64,000 bases of DNA from assembly GCF_002127325.2 (NCBI RefSeq), contig NC_035436.2, positions 26,790,354-26,854,353 of the forward strand, written 5' to 3'. This DNA comes from Helianthus annuus. Taxonomy: Eukaryota; Streptophyta; Magnoliopsida; Asterales; Asteraceae. Each line of letters begins with the position of its first letter. Position 1 is the stretch's first letter. Below the pieces are notes generated by a model that saw nothing but the letters and a program-made list of their open reading frames with translations, was not told the DNA's origin and made no database searches. Both the position numbers and the translations under genes were made by a program. Shown in pieces: positions 12,242 to 23,811 of the stretch.

Positions 12242-12869
12242 TGTAGGTCCCTATCCGGTGGATTACGAACCTAAACCTTGTTATACAAACCTACTAGCGA
12301 GTGCGGAATCCAAGCTAGCAAGCAAACCGAGTTAGTGGCAAGTAGAGAAACAAACACACAAGTTCACCGATTAACACTAGTCGTATTAATGCAATGAGGG
12401 TTCGGTTACAAGCTCAATGTTTACAGAAATGTTCTATAAACTCTCTAAGTGTGTGTGTGAGTTCTGGACAGAATGCTCTCAAAGAAACTCTCTATCTCTC
12501 GGTGCAAATGGCAGAACTCCAGAACTAACTCACACTCAACACATGCATGGGTATATATACCCAGCTCAGCAAGTCTGCTCGAAGGATTCGACAGATGGTC
12601 CGAAGGATCATCTGTCGACCACATGTTACATGAAAGATCAGCATGGACCTCGAAGGATCATCCTTCGAGATCTAATGGTCGAACCATATCTTTCGATCAC
12701 CTCGAAGGATCAGGTGTATCCTTCGAGGCTATCCTTCGATCAGAACATCTCTCAACTGTTGTCCAAGTCAAACCGGAGGATGGTTGACTTGGTCAACTTA
12801 CAACACAAATCAGGACATCGTTTATATCAGACCGAATACAGACAAAGTACAGACACAAGTGCACCAACA
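12242..12869 (-). repeat. RE1 5' LTR
   Basis: This 628-bp LTR differs from the 3' copy at one position noticed (T12631). It carries the TATA box at about 12549-12562 and the upstream CGAAGGAT-type motif cluster, so it is the element's promoter. The target duplication gcggt follows at 12870-12874. Confidence 0.92.
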
Positions 12870-12965
12870 GCGGTGATAAAGACACAAGAAGGAATATGAA
12901 GAAAGTTTTTGTGGGAAGCTTGTAGTGGAATTAATACAATTAGATGGGTTAATTGTAATATTAAA
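12870..12965 (+). pseudogene. LINE-A, right part
   Basis: This continues the LINE fragment interrupted by RE1: translation gives a short stretch ending ...RKFLWE, then IRWVNC. It matches LINE-B at about 24905-24995 and is lost into AT-rich DNA after about 12960. Confidence 0.7.
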
Positions 12966-13258
12966 ATACAATTGATAAATAATAAGAACTAAATACTTAA
13001 AAATTATGAATTGTTATTTATTACTAAAAATTAAATTATTAAGAATTAGATGGGATAATTGTAATATTAAAATACAATTGATAAATAATAAGAGCTAAAT
13101 ACTTAAAAATTATGAATTATTATTTATTACTAAAAATTAAATTATTAAATAATATACAAAATATTATTAAAAAATAAAAAAATACTTTAAAAATTACAAT
13201 TCACTATTCATGCTCACTTAAGATTTCATATGTAAGTAAATAATAATAATAATAATAA

Positions 13259-13332
<74 letters not shown>

Positions 13333-13478
13333 TTAAATACTTAAAATTATGAATTACTAGTTATTACTAAAATTAAATTAAAAAGTATATAAAATATTAT
13401 TAAAAATTAAAAAAACAAATACTTTAAAAATTACAATTAACTAACTATTAATGGTCACTTAAGATTCATATATATAAA
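12966..13478. repeat. AT-rich repeats with a TAA microsatellite
   Basis: There is no gene. An imperfect block containing 'aaatacttaaaaattatgaat' and 'attactaaaaattaaatta' occurs three times (about 12988-13045, 13097-13150 and 13333-13440). A TAA/AAT trinucleotide run occupies about 13240-13330. Confidence 0.6.
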
Positions 13479-13867
13479 AGAGTTAATTGCCATTTTAGTC
13501 CCTGTGGTTTGAGCCATTTTGCTAGTTTAGTCCAAAGGTTTCATTTTTAACATCTGGATCCAAAAAGGTTTTATCGTTGCCATTTTGGTCCAACTGGCTT
13601 AACTCCATCCATATCTGTTAAGTCTGCCAAGGGCATTTTTGTCATTTCATTTAAAAGAAAAAGCAATAAAGAAAAAAGGGTTAATAAAAAGAAAAATAAA
13701 ATGACAAAAATGCCCTTGGCAGACTTAACAGATATGGATGGAGTTAAGTCAGTTGGACCAAAATGGCAACGATGAAACCTTTTTGGATCCAGATGTTAAA
13801 AATGAAACCTTTGGACTAAACTGACAAAATGACCTAAACCATAGGGACTAAAATGATAATTAACTCT
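13479..13867. mobile_element. Fold-back MITE
   Basis: The first roughly 160 bp (from 'gagttaattgccatttt') are the near-perfect reverse complement of the last 160 bp (ending 'aaatgataattaactc'), with an A-rich loop of about 70 bp. It has no coding capacity. The structure is that of a non-autonomous DNA transposon able to form a long hairpin. No clear target duplication was identified. Confidence 0.75.
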
Positions 13868-14140
13868 ATATAAAATTGTTAATGAAATAATAATGATAAA
13901 TGTGCTCATTTGAACTTTTAGACCTAGGGTTTAGATATCTTTATTCAATATTTTGATCCATTTAAAATAAAGGTTATAAAAAATCTCATTTTAATATTCC
14001 GAAATGCACCTTAAGCATATCCTACCCTTTTGATTAAAATAGGTTACAAGGCCGACTCTTGTGCCGGCCAATCCGTATCGTTGCTCGAGGCCCAAATTTC
14101 AAAGGGCCTGAAAGGTTTCTATAAGCTTATATATATATAT
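13868..14140. other. Unassigned AT-rich spacer
   Basis: No feature is recognised between the two MITEs apart from a short TA run at 14129-14140. Confidence 0.3.
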
Positions 14141-14539
14141 AGGGTGAGGTCCTGTAAAAAAGACCTTTTTTCGTGAGAAGTGTGAGAAGACATAGAAATT
14201 GACATGTAGACACGATGTTTTGGACTTAAGCATGATGTTTTGGGTTATTTTGGAAAGAAAAACACCAAACATAACAATTTAAAAAACAATGCAACGTATT
14301 ATGGGCATGAAATTTGAAACATAAATAAAACACACTACTTAACATTCTTGGCATGGTTTTTAACGTTTTAAGCATAAAATTCATTGTATTGTGTCTTAAA
14401 GTGTTATGTTTGGTGTTTTTCTTGCCAAAACAACCCAAAACATCATGTCCAAGTCTAAAACATGATGCCTACATAACAATTCTTATGTATTCCCACACTT
14501 CTTACGAAAAATGTCCTTTTTACAGGATTCTAAGACTCT
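14141..14539. mobile_element. Second fold-back MITE
   Basis: The left end reads 'ggtcctgtaaaaaagacc' then 'cgtgagaagtgtgagaa'. The right end is its imperfect reverse complement ('cccacacttcttacg' ... 'tttttacaggattctaaga'). The inner parts ('gatgttttgggttatttt' and 'aaaacaacccaaaacatc') also pair, so most of the element folds back on itself. It lies between TA-rich runs. The overlapping open frames on the two strands mirror this palindrome and are not genes. Confidence 0.65.
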
Positions 14540-15640
14540 ATATATATATGGAACCGCTAAAATAAAAACCACTCCCAGTTGTAAGAACCACGAGAACCAC
14601 TCTCCACCAATCAATTTACGACACATATACACTATTATATTAAAACCTAAAGGTTATTTTGGTAAAGTACTCAAAATGTCCAATCATCTGTCTCATTTAT
14701 CTCTTTAAAGTCTGTATTTTCAGACTTTATCACTTTCACACACCCCCCAAAATTGAAAAACCCTTAATCTCATCTTTCCCTCTCTCATACTCGATCACCA
14801 CCATCATATTCAGAAAATCAGATCTGAAACATGATGCTAAACAGGGGATGCCGGAGTTTGTGACAGGTTGTGTTGGTGTGGGGCGGAGGTGGGGGGCGTC
14901 GGTGTTGGTGGTGGTGGCCAGAGTTTTTGTGAACGGGTGTGATGAAAGAGACGGTGGTGGGAAGGTGGTTGGTGGGGAAAACGGTGGCGGGAGGTGGGAA
15001 GTCGCCGGTGTTTCAGGAATTTTGTCCGATGTCCTGCTGACTGCCGTCTCCACCATCATGGATTCCCGAGTTCCGTGAATCATTTGACGCAAGTCACTTG
15101 CCAGCGGTTAGGGTCTCGTTCTCGGTGGTTGTACCAACCGACGCCATGAGGTAGTTTCTATTTTTTTCATGTTTTCTTTGTGGTTGTTTGTTAATGGCGA
15201 TGATGATGTGGAAACCCACACATGAGCCTTGTTCTTTAGTTTGAAATCGGAAATTATTGGTTGTGTTTTCATAAACCGAATTGGTTTTATTTTGGATCTT
15301 GGATTAATATGTGTTTTTGATATTGGGTTGAGCCTGGCAGTGAATGATGCATTTGTATTCTTTGATTTTGTGGGTTTTGATCTATTTGGATGGGGCGGCG
15401 ATGATCCAAAAAAAAAAAAAACGTAGATTTTGATGACGATGGCACGACAAGGATGGTGGAGGGTAGGTTTTTGAACCTGCAACCCCATTTTGCGGCCTTT
15501 TGATTATCGGGAAATCTGAGCCAAACCCCGTTTTTTCGAGATACACATTGTTTTGATGTTGTTGGTTTTTTTATATTTTTTTCCCAGTCGATGATCATAA
15601 CAATCTATCTGAGACACCTACCGAGTTTGTGATTTCTGAC
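14540..15640. other. Unassigned repeat-like sequence with a G-rich open frame
   Basis: This begins 'ggaaccgctaaaataaaaac' and looks like the end of a non-autonomous element, though no partner end is proved. A Gly/Val-rich frame at about 14850-15075 has no recognisable domain and is probably a low-complexity artefact. An A12-13 run lies at 15409-15421. Confidence 0.3.
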
Positions 15641-15689
15641 TGCGTTCGTTTTTTGCGTAAAAAAGTTTTTGTAAAAAAAAGTTAAACCG

Positions 15690-16265
15690 TAAGCTTTTTA
15701 AGGTAAAACGCAAATTTTTTAACGTAAAAAGTTTAACGTAAAACTTAAAGCATAAAAAGTTTAACATAAAACGTAAAACGTAAAACGTAAAAACGTGTAA
15801 AAACGTAAAAAACGTAAAACGTAAAAAGTTTAACGTAAAACGTAAAACGTATAACGTAAAAACGTAAAACGTAAAATATAAAAACGTAAAACGTAAAAAG
15901 TTTAACATAAAAACGTAAAACGTAAAAACGTAAAAAGTGTAACGTAAAAACGTAAAATCGTAAAACGTAAAAAGGTTAACGTAAAGACGTAAAACGTAAA
16001 AAGTTTAACGTAAAAACGTAAATAGTTTAACAAAAAACGCCGCGTTAAAACGGGACGTAAACAAGGGGCGTGAATGTGGCGAATATAAACGCCGCGAAAA
16101 AAAGGGGACATAAAAAACGCCGCGTTAAAACGAGACGTAAAAAACGGCGCGTTAAAAAACGACGCTTTGAAAAAGCCGAGCGTAAAAAACGACATGCAAA
16201 ACGACCCGTAAAAAACGATGCGTGAAAAAGCCGGGTGTAAAAACGGCGTGCAAAAACCAGCGCGC
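15690..16265. repeat. Degenerate CGTAAAA heptamer array
   Basis: About 570 bp consist of tandem CGTAAAA / ACGTAAA units with variable A runs. Towards 16040-16260 it becomes longer units such as 'gtaaaaaacgccgcgttaaa'. Minus-strand translations are Phe/Leu/Arg-rich nonsense. This is a minisatellite-like array with no gene. Confidence 0.75.
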
Positions 16266-16424
16266 AAAAATAATTGTCTTTGTTAAAAAAATTTGAATTC
16301 AAAAATGCTTTTAATTAAAAAAATTCTTTTTAAACAATAAAAAGTAATATAATAAAACAAAAAATAATAAAAAAATAATAAAGACAAAAAGACAAAAAAG
16401 AGTAATTTTACTAAACTACCCTTT

Positions 16425-16665
16425 TAGATTAAAACATTAGGGTTTAGTATTAGGGTTTAGCAATAGTATTTAGGGTTTAGCATTAGGGTTTAGCTTTTGG
16501 GTTTAGCTTTAGCTTCAGGGTTTGCATTAGGGTTTAGCTTTAGGGTTTAGGTTTAGCTTTAGGGTTTAGCATTAGGGTTTAGAATTAGGGTTTAGCTTTA
16601 GGGTTTAGTATGAGGGTTTAGGGTTTAGGATTTAGGCTTTAAGGTTTAGCTTTAGGTTTAACACT
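16425..16665. repeat. Interstitial telomere-like repeats
   Basis: This is a run of TTTAGGG-like units in the form 'tagggtttagcattaggg' and 'ttagggtttagcttt', a degenerate 13-14-bp period built on the plant telomere heptamer. It is far too irregular to be a working telomere. Confidence 0.7.
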
Positions 16666-17229
16666 TGTTTTTTCAATTTTAAACATGTATATACATATAT
16701 GTATATTTGACAATATACACATATGTATAGTTAAAAGATTAACAATATACACATATTTATATATCCCAAAAAAATAAAAAAAAAATAAATAAAAAATTAA
16801 AACCTTAAAGAAAAAGCTTCGATTTTTCAAAAAAAAAAAATTGCATTTTTTTCACCTTTTTTTTTTTTTTGCATTTTTTGCTTAGGGAAAATGTGTGGTC
16901 CAGATTGCTTCTCAAGTTTCTCAAATAGGGTGGACTTCTCTTAGGATCCCTACCCAATACATATATAACACACACACACACTAAATTATATAATTAATAT
17001 ATGCATCTACTTATTATGCAAAAAAGTGTTGGTGAAATGCAAAAACCATCTCAAGATTAAGCGTTCTCAGGGACGGCTCTGATAGGTTATTTGAGTAAAA
17101 CAACTATTTAGATTCAGCAAAACACAATATAGCACCTTAAGCCAAAACAAATTGCTTTTGAATGGTATTTTCTTTTAAACTCAACATTTCGGTTATTCAA
17201 TTCCATTTTTTTTCTTCAAATATTTTCTA
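16666..17229. other. AT-rich spacer with simple repeats
   Basis: This contains TATA-rich runs (16685-16765), poly-A and poly-T tracts (16830-16872) and a CA run near 16970. No gene is seen. Confidence 0.4.
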
Positions 17230-19254
17230 AGTAGAGTTGAGATCCTGTACAAACAGTGCTAACTGTAAGAACCGTAAAAACAGATCTGAGCCATCGATGG
17301 TTTAAATCAATGGTTGGTATTGATTACAAATAAAACACCTATAATTAATAATTAATACTATCAAGTTAAGGGCATTTTAGTTATTTTGCCATTTCCCATT
17401 AAATACTAATTCCACCAAGTTTTTTTAAACTAAAATAACTTTTATATATTTCATTATTTTTGAAAAAAAAAATACCATAAAATCAAGTATTTTTTATCTT
17501 AAATACGAGTAACATATTGCTATACTTTTTTTATTTATAAAATTGACTTTTAAAAAGTAAAAAAAAAAGGTATATTATAATTGTGCTAGTTATGTAGTTG
17601 GAATGTGCTAGTATAAAAATGTATTGTGTTGATTTAAATCTATACGTAAGTTTTTATTTTGTTATGTAATTCTTATGTGTTGTTATTTTTTTTCTTTTGG
17701 GTTGGAAATAAACTTGTTTTCTACTAGCTATTTAATAATATGTGTTATTTACAAAATTAAAACAAAAACATGAAATTGTGCTAGTATTTAACAATATGTG
17801 TTGTTTATAAAATTAAAAAAAATAAAATAGTGCTAATTATGCAATAATATCTGTTATTTACAAAATAATAAAAAAACATGAAATTGTGCTGATTACAGTG
17901 TTATGCAGATTACAAGATGTGCTGATGGTGGTGGTGTGGGATGTTACCGTTGGATGTGTTGACGGTAATGCTGATTACGGTGCTGATGATGATGCTGTTT
18001 ACAGTGCTGATTCGATGACGAATAATAGATTAAGATATTGGGATTTGAATTAATCTTGCATGAATTTAGAGATAATTTAATTATTGTTTTTAGTTAAATA
18101 TAAATAAAAAGGTATAACAAGTCCATAAAACCCTTAACTATGAGTGCTTAAACATACTTTAAAATAAAATCCCCAATCTGGGTCAAATTTGGTCAAAATA
18201 TTATTTTTTTCTTAGTATCTACATTTTTTTTTTTCTTTCAGCTAACTATACATAAATTCATTTTGTTTCAAGCATCATCTTAACAAAAACCTATTCTAGA
18301 AACATTGTTTGCAAAACACTTTAACCCTAATTACAGGAGCAGACAAGGGCTGACCTCCCCCCCCCCCCCCCCCACCCCCATCCCCCCACACACACACTTC
18401 ATTAGAAATTCAATTCCCAACCTTCCCCCAGTTCTCGTATGTTAATCCCGACAGTTTTAACCTCTTGGATACTAACCATAATGTTATTCAACTATGAAAT
18501 CTAGCCAATTGCAATTGCTCAAAAACAAGATGAAATTACCTTGTGATAAACTCTGTTGGTCGTCTCGTGGTCAAGCATGGGTCGAAGGTGGTCCTCCGGC
18601 CGGTAGTGGGGGTTCGCCAGGTGGGGAAATCAGTGATGGTGAAGGTGTCGGGCAAGGTGGGTGTTCATCGTGGGGTGATTTCAAAGCAGGTGGAGGTTCG
18701 TCGTGGGGTGATTGCGGAGCAGGTGCTGGTTTCGTCGTTGAAACCATTTGTTCCAATTGGGGTTTTGGGGGAGAAAAGCACAGGGAGGGAAAAGACCCGC
18801 CTTTTGTTTAAGGTTATTAGTCATTCAGTAAAACACCAACCAATGGATCTACCACTTATAAACGGCTAGATTGAACGTGCACATGGATCAGCCCATGTCA
18901 CCCTTATTTATTGTTGTTAATCACCCCTGAAGAAGTCGCCCCTAAAAGGAACATTTCTTGTAGTGTGGTGCGAGAAGTGTTGTGATTATATGGATGATTG
19001 TTATCATCCCTCAACTCCGAAATCTTAGACCTGGGAACCGGTTGACAATGATATCAACAGACATGGCTTTTGCGTTATAAAATCGCTTTGTAATGCACAC
19101 CATGTATTGTTAAATTAATTTGATCATGAAAAAGGTGCTCCTAAATAAAACTAAAAATATTTAATTTATTGCTTGAAATAGTATATAATTTGATTCCTCG
19201 TATTTACAATATCTAAGTATAACGTTCGCGCTAATTAAGAAATACTGGGGTGAA
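17230..19254. other. Unassigned AT-rich region with a poly-C tract
   Basis: No gene is supported. A pure C17 run lies at 18357-18373, followed by further C-rich sequence. Short imperfect repeats around 'gtgctgattacggtgctgat' lie at 17885-18010. The Gly-rich frame at 18494-18811 contains a repeated 'tcgtcgtggggtgatt' and has no recognisable domain. The beginning ('gagatcctgtacaaacagtg') resembles the end of the MITE at 14141, so part of this may be another non-autonomous element. Confidence 0.35.
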
Positions 19255-19457
19255 CTTCAACCTATGGTGATGGAGGTAATGAAGCAATTCCACATACACG
19301 GCTCGATCGAACAAAAGGTTATCTCCTCTTTTATTGCTTTAGTATTGACAGTCGCAGACCCGCTCACCTTTTTAGATTTTTGACCAATTTCACTAGTTGA
19401 GGTTATAAATAAGATAATCTCAAAAACACTTGCAAATAGAATGAAAAAAGTGGTAAC
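19255..19457 (+). pseudogene. LINE-B, left part (reverse transcriptase N-terminal region)
   Basis: Translation gives SSFIALVLTVADPLTFLDF, a stop, then PISLVEVINKIISKTLANRM. This is the start of an L1-type reverse transcriptase (pattern ...DY-RPISL...KI-AKVLANR...). RE2 interrupts it after 19457, and the reading resumes at 24097. Stops show that it is dead. Confidence 0.75.
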
Positions 19458-19738
19458 TGTTGAAATATGATTCAAACCCCAGTTATCTTGCACGTGTGGA
19501 ATTGTTTTGGTCATCCGAAGTTCAAGGCTTATCCTCAAGTTGTTTGTTTACGTTACTGGTCTTTTGAATAAGTTGTGAGATCCACAATTTTAGGTTTTTC
19601 AGTTTTTTACCGTTGTCTTGCTGCCTTTATATTGCAGCCTCTTTGCTTGTTTTTTGTATTCACAATTGCACAATAAAAAGCCTTGAGTTTGATCAAACAG
19701 TTTTTTATCCTCGTGAGTTATAAGTTTTGATATCAACA
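19458..19738 (+). repeat. RE2 5' LTR
   Basis: This 281-bp LTR runs TGTTGAAATATGATTC... to ...TTGATATCAACA. The primer-binding site follows one base after its end. Confidence 0.9.
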
Positions 19739-19739
19739 G

Positions 19740-19751
19740 TGGTATCAGAGC
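19740..19751 (+). other. RE2 primer-binding site (initiator tRNA-Met)
   Basis: The sequence TGGTATCAGAGC lies immediately inside the 5' LTR, as in RE1, RE3, RE4 and RE5. Confidence 0.9.
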
Positions 19752-19796
19752 TTGTATGTGATCCAGTTCTCCGATTCTTGTTATTTCTCTCATTCA

Positions 19797-22700
19797 ATGC
19801 AGATCAAACAAGTAACTTGCCCACTGCCCCTACTCCGATTCCTGTCTTTAAGGGAGAAGGGTATGAGCATTGGAGCATACGGATGAAAACCATTTTAAAG
19901 TCAAGAGATCTCTGGGATCTGGTGGAACAAGGAGTCAACAATGCAGAAACTGATGCAACCAAACTCAAGAATGCCAAGAAAAGAGATGCTCATGCTATGG
20001 CTATTATTCAACAGGCTGTTCATGATCATTTGTTTTCTCGAATTGCTGCTGCTGAATCATCAAAAGAGAGTTGGGATATTCTGAAGATGGAGTATCAAGG
20101 AGATACCCAAGTGAAAGCGGTAAAATTGCAAGGATTGAGAAGAGATTTCGAGAATCTCTCTATGAAAGATAATGAGACAGTTGGAGAATACTTCTCTCGG
20201 GTTATGGGAAATGTGAGCCAGAAGAGAGCTTATGGGGAGATCATTACTGATCAAACCATTGTCGAGAAGATACTTTGAAGTTTATCTCCGAAGTTTGATC
20301 ACATTGTTCCATCCATTGAAGTATCACTAGATCTATCTAAACTCACCCCTGTGAAGCTGATGGGTTCCTTGCAATCACAAGAAGAAAGGATAAATAGCAG
20401 ATCCCATGAGAAAACAGAAAAGTTTGAAGAACATGCCCTGCAGGTTATGCAAGAAGGAAACCGGTCTTCAAATGCACGTGGCAGAGGACGTGGAGGTTAT
20501 AGAGGCCGGGGCAGAGGAAGAGCATTTTATAGAAGCAAGGTACCTCAATGTTATACATGCAAAAAGTATGGTCATTTGTCCAAGGATTGTTGGCATAATG
20601 AAGATGCTCAGGTCAATATAGCTGCTGAACCAGTGGAACCAAAAGAAAACAATAACAATAGTGAGGATCAATACTTGTTTATGGCTGTTATACCTGAACA
20701 AGAAGCCAACAATCTGTGGTTTCTTGATTCAGGATGTTCCAATCATATGACTGGCTCCAAGGTTAGTTTCGTGGAACTTGATGAAACCTTTAAGATGAAT
20801 GTTCAATTGGGAAATAAAAAGACTCTTGTAGTTGAAGGAAAAGGTGTTGTACGAATTTATACTGGCCCAAACTCATACAAATTGCTTAGTGACGTGTATT
20901 ATGCTCCAACTTTGGAGTATAATCTGCTGAGTGTGGGACAGCTCATGAGGAAAGGTTATTCTCTATTGTTTGAGGGTAGTAACTGCACCATTAAGAATCA
21001 TGGAACTGAGCTGATGCAGAATCCTGTTGCTACTAACAACATGTTTGTTGTGGATGCTTCAAAGGCTGAATCCAGCACTCCCAAAAAGCCATCGCTGCTT
21101 CAAGTATGGCACAAGAGATATGGTCACTTAAATTGGGACAGTTTAAAGTTGTTGCATGAGAAAGCTATGGTTTCTGGTTTACCTCAAATCAAAGGCACAG
21201 GCATCTGTGAAGGGTGCATCCTTGGCAAGCAAATCAGGCTACCTTTCAAGTCCACATCCTGCAGAGCTACAAAGAAATTGGAGTTGGTGCATGCTGGTCT
21301 ATGTGGTCCGATGCAGGTACCCAGTCTTGGTCACAACTTTTATTATTTCCTCTTGATAGATGATGTATCTAGGATGTGCTGGGTTTACTTTCTAGCTAAG
21401 AAGTCTGATGCATTTGAAAGATTTAAAGTGTTTAAATCCCTGGTTGAAAAGCAAAGTGAGTGTAGCCTGAAGGTTTTGAGAACAGATAGAGGTGGAGAAT
21501 TTTGTAGCAATGAATTTAATTCCTTTTGTGAAACAAATGGCATTAGAAGGGAGCTCAGTGAACCACATACACCTCAACACAATGGTGTGGTGGAGAGAAA
21601 GAATAGAACTATTATGGGCATGGCTAGAAGCATGTTAAAAGAGAGGAACTTGCCGAATCACTTCTGGGCAGAAGCTGTTGCTACGGCAGTTTATGCTATT
21701 AACAGAGCCCCAACCTCAGCTGTTCAAGATAAGACTCCTCATCAGGTATGGTTTGATGTTAAACCAGATGTAACTAATATGAAGATCTTTGGATGTATTG
21801 CATATGGTCACAAGTATGTTCAGGGGAGGAGAAAGCTTGATGATAGATCAAACAAAATGATCTTCATTGGTTATTCTTCAAATGGTACCGGATACAGACT
21901 CTATAATCCTGTTACCAAAAAGATTGAAACCAGAAGTTTTAATGACACAACGATCTTGGAAGATAACTCATGGGACTGGGAGGAGCTGCATAAGTCAGAT
22001 AAACAAGTGTATACAAGGATGTATTCGGACCCATTTCCTGAAGAGTATGCTGAGAGCACATCAGTTGATAGCACTGTTGTTGCTGAACTTTCTATTTCAG
22101 AAGGTGCAGAAACTTCAAGTGTTACAACTCCTCAAGGCAGTACTCAGCGGTCTTATACAGTTGACAGCTCAGGTTCCAGCTCATCAGCTACTCTGAGAGT
22201 TAGATCCATGGCTGATCTTTATGCTACTACACAAGAAGTGAATGAGGATCACTTGAACTGTCAGTTTGCACTTAACATTGTTGACCCTATGAATTATTCG
22301 GAGGCTGCTAAAAAGAAAGAGTGGCAGGAGGCCATGCAAGTTGAATTGAAAGCCATTACTAAAAATCAGACTTGGATGTTGGTGGATCTGCCAGATGGAA
22401 GGAATGTTGTGGGCTTGAAGTGGCTGTACAAAACTAAAGTGGGTCCTGATGGGAAGATAATCAAGCACAAAGCTAGATTAGTTGCTAAGGGTTACTCGCA
22501 AAAATATGGGATTGATTATGAAGAAACATTTGCTCCGGTGGCTAGATTTGAAACCATCAGAATTGTTATTGCAGTTGCAGCACTTAAAGGATGGTTATTG
22601 CATCAATTGGATGTGAAATCAGCCTTTTTGAATGGTGAACTTGATGAAGAAATTTATGTAGAACAGCCAGAAGGCTTTGAGGTGAAAGGGCAGCAAGACA

Positions 22701-23797
22701 AAGTTTATAAACTGCACAAAGCTCTCTATGGATTAAAGCAAGCACCCAGATCATGGTATTCTAAAATTGACGGGTATTTCAATGATAATGGATATGTTAA
22801 AAGTCTGAATGAGCCGACTCTCTATGTGAAGAAGTGTTCAACAGATGTTATCTATGTGTGTTTATACGTAAATGACATTATTTGTACCAGTTCTAGTGAA
22901 GTGCTGATTGAAGAGTTTAAGTGTGGTATGAAGCAGGCATTTGAAATGACTGATTTGGGGCAGCTCAGATACTTTCTTGGATTGGAAGTGAGTCAAAATC
23001 ATGATGGTGTGTTTATTTCACAAGGAAAATATGCTCAGAGTTTATTGGTCAAGTTTGGTATGAAAGACTGCAACAGTGAAGATGTTCCTATGAGTCCTTA
23101 TGACAGGTATCAAGCAGATGATGGTGAAGACAAGGTTGATGAGACAAAATATCGAAGCTTAGTTGGAGGCTTAATCTATCTTACTCACACACGGCCAGAC
23201 CTTGCTTATGCAGTGGGGGTGTTATCTAGATTCATGCAGTCTCCGTCCAAAATTCATGCTGGTGCAGCAAAGAAAATCCTAAGATATGTTGATTCTACGT
23301 CTGAGTATGGTATTTGGTACAAGAAGAATGATAAACTCAAACTGGTTGGATATTCAGACAGTGATTGGGCAGCTTGTGTTGATGATAGAAAAAGTGTTGG
23401 TGCCTATGTGTTTGCTGTTGGTAGTGGAGCTATTTCATGGAGTTCAAAGAAACAAAACACGGTTGCTCTTTCTAGTACTGAAGCTGAGTATATCTCAGCC
23501 ACTGGTGCAACGTGTCAAGGCATTTGGATCAGAAGAATTTTAGAAGATTTGGGGCACATTCAAGGCAATGCTACAACAATTTGGTGTGACAGTCAGTCAG
23601 CAATCAACTTATCAAGAAATCCTGTTCAACATGGCAGAGCTAAGCATATAGATTTAAAGTATCATTTCATTAGAGACATGGTCAGACAAGAGAAAGTGGT
23701 GCTCCAGTTTTGCAGTTCAAGAGATCAAGTTGCTGATTGTTTAACCAAAAGAAAAGTTTGTCTTTCTTCGTCATCGTTTGGGAGTGCAGAAGTTTGA
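19797..23797 (+). pseudogene. RE2 gag-pol, nearly intact but with several inactivating changes
   Basis: This is one continuous frame of about 1,330 codons covering gag (UBN2-type, ...YEHWSIRMKTILKSRDLWDLV), a CCHC knuckle ([14 protein letters not shown], about 20548-20589), protease ([10 protein letters not shown], about 20725), integrase, reverse transcriptase and RNase H. Breaks: the ATG at 19797 is one base out of frame with gag, and TGA at 20276-20278 truncates gag. The first catalytic Asp of the integrase is Gly (codon 21296-21298, in [10 protein letters not shown]). The reverse transcriptase motif reads YVND, with Asn (22871-22873) in place of the first catalytic Asp. The rest (TDRGGEF, ERKNRT, RNase H SDSDW) is present. 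The copy cannot make its own active enzymes. Confidence 0.88.
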
Positions 23798-23800
23798 ATC

Positions 23801-23811
23801 AAGGGGGGGGG
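23801..23811 (+). other. RE2 polypurine tract
   Basis: The sequence aaggggggggg directly precedes the 3' LTR and is the expected plus-strand primer. Confidence 0.8.

Larger units (their letters stand above)
1624..12869 (-). mobile_element. RE1: complete Sirevirus-type Ty1/copia retrotransposon
   Basis: This 11,246-bp element lies on the minus strand and is flanked by a perfect 5-bp target duplication, gcggt (1619-1623 and 12870-12874). Its two 628-bp LTRs begin TG and end CA and differ at one position seen by eye (C at 2013, T at 12631), so the insertion is recent. Order in its own direction: 5' LTR, initiator-Met primer-binding site, about 0.8-kb leader with a CGAAGGAT-type array, very long gag, pol (protease, integrase, reverse transcriptase, RNase H), about 1.9-kb noncoding 3' domain, polypurine tract and 3' LTR. 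The long gag with two zinc knuckles and coiled coil, and the repeated GGGGGAG tracts, point to the Sirevirus group. LINE-B carries the matching unoccupied site near 24900. Confidence 0.92.

Noticed and set aside
14659..15078. Gly/Val-rich open frame of 139 residues
   Set aside because: It has low-complexity composition, an overlapping frame on the other strand and no domain; it is better explained as G-rich repeat DNA.
18357..18373. Poly-C run as a biological signal
   Set aside because: A pure C17 run may be a sequencing or assembly artefact; no function can be argued from it.
18494..18869. Two overlapping Gly-rich frames after the poly-C tract
   Set aside because: They share an internal DNA repeat and lack any domain or gene context.
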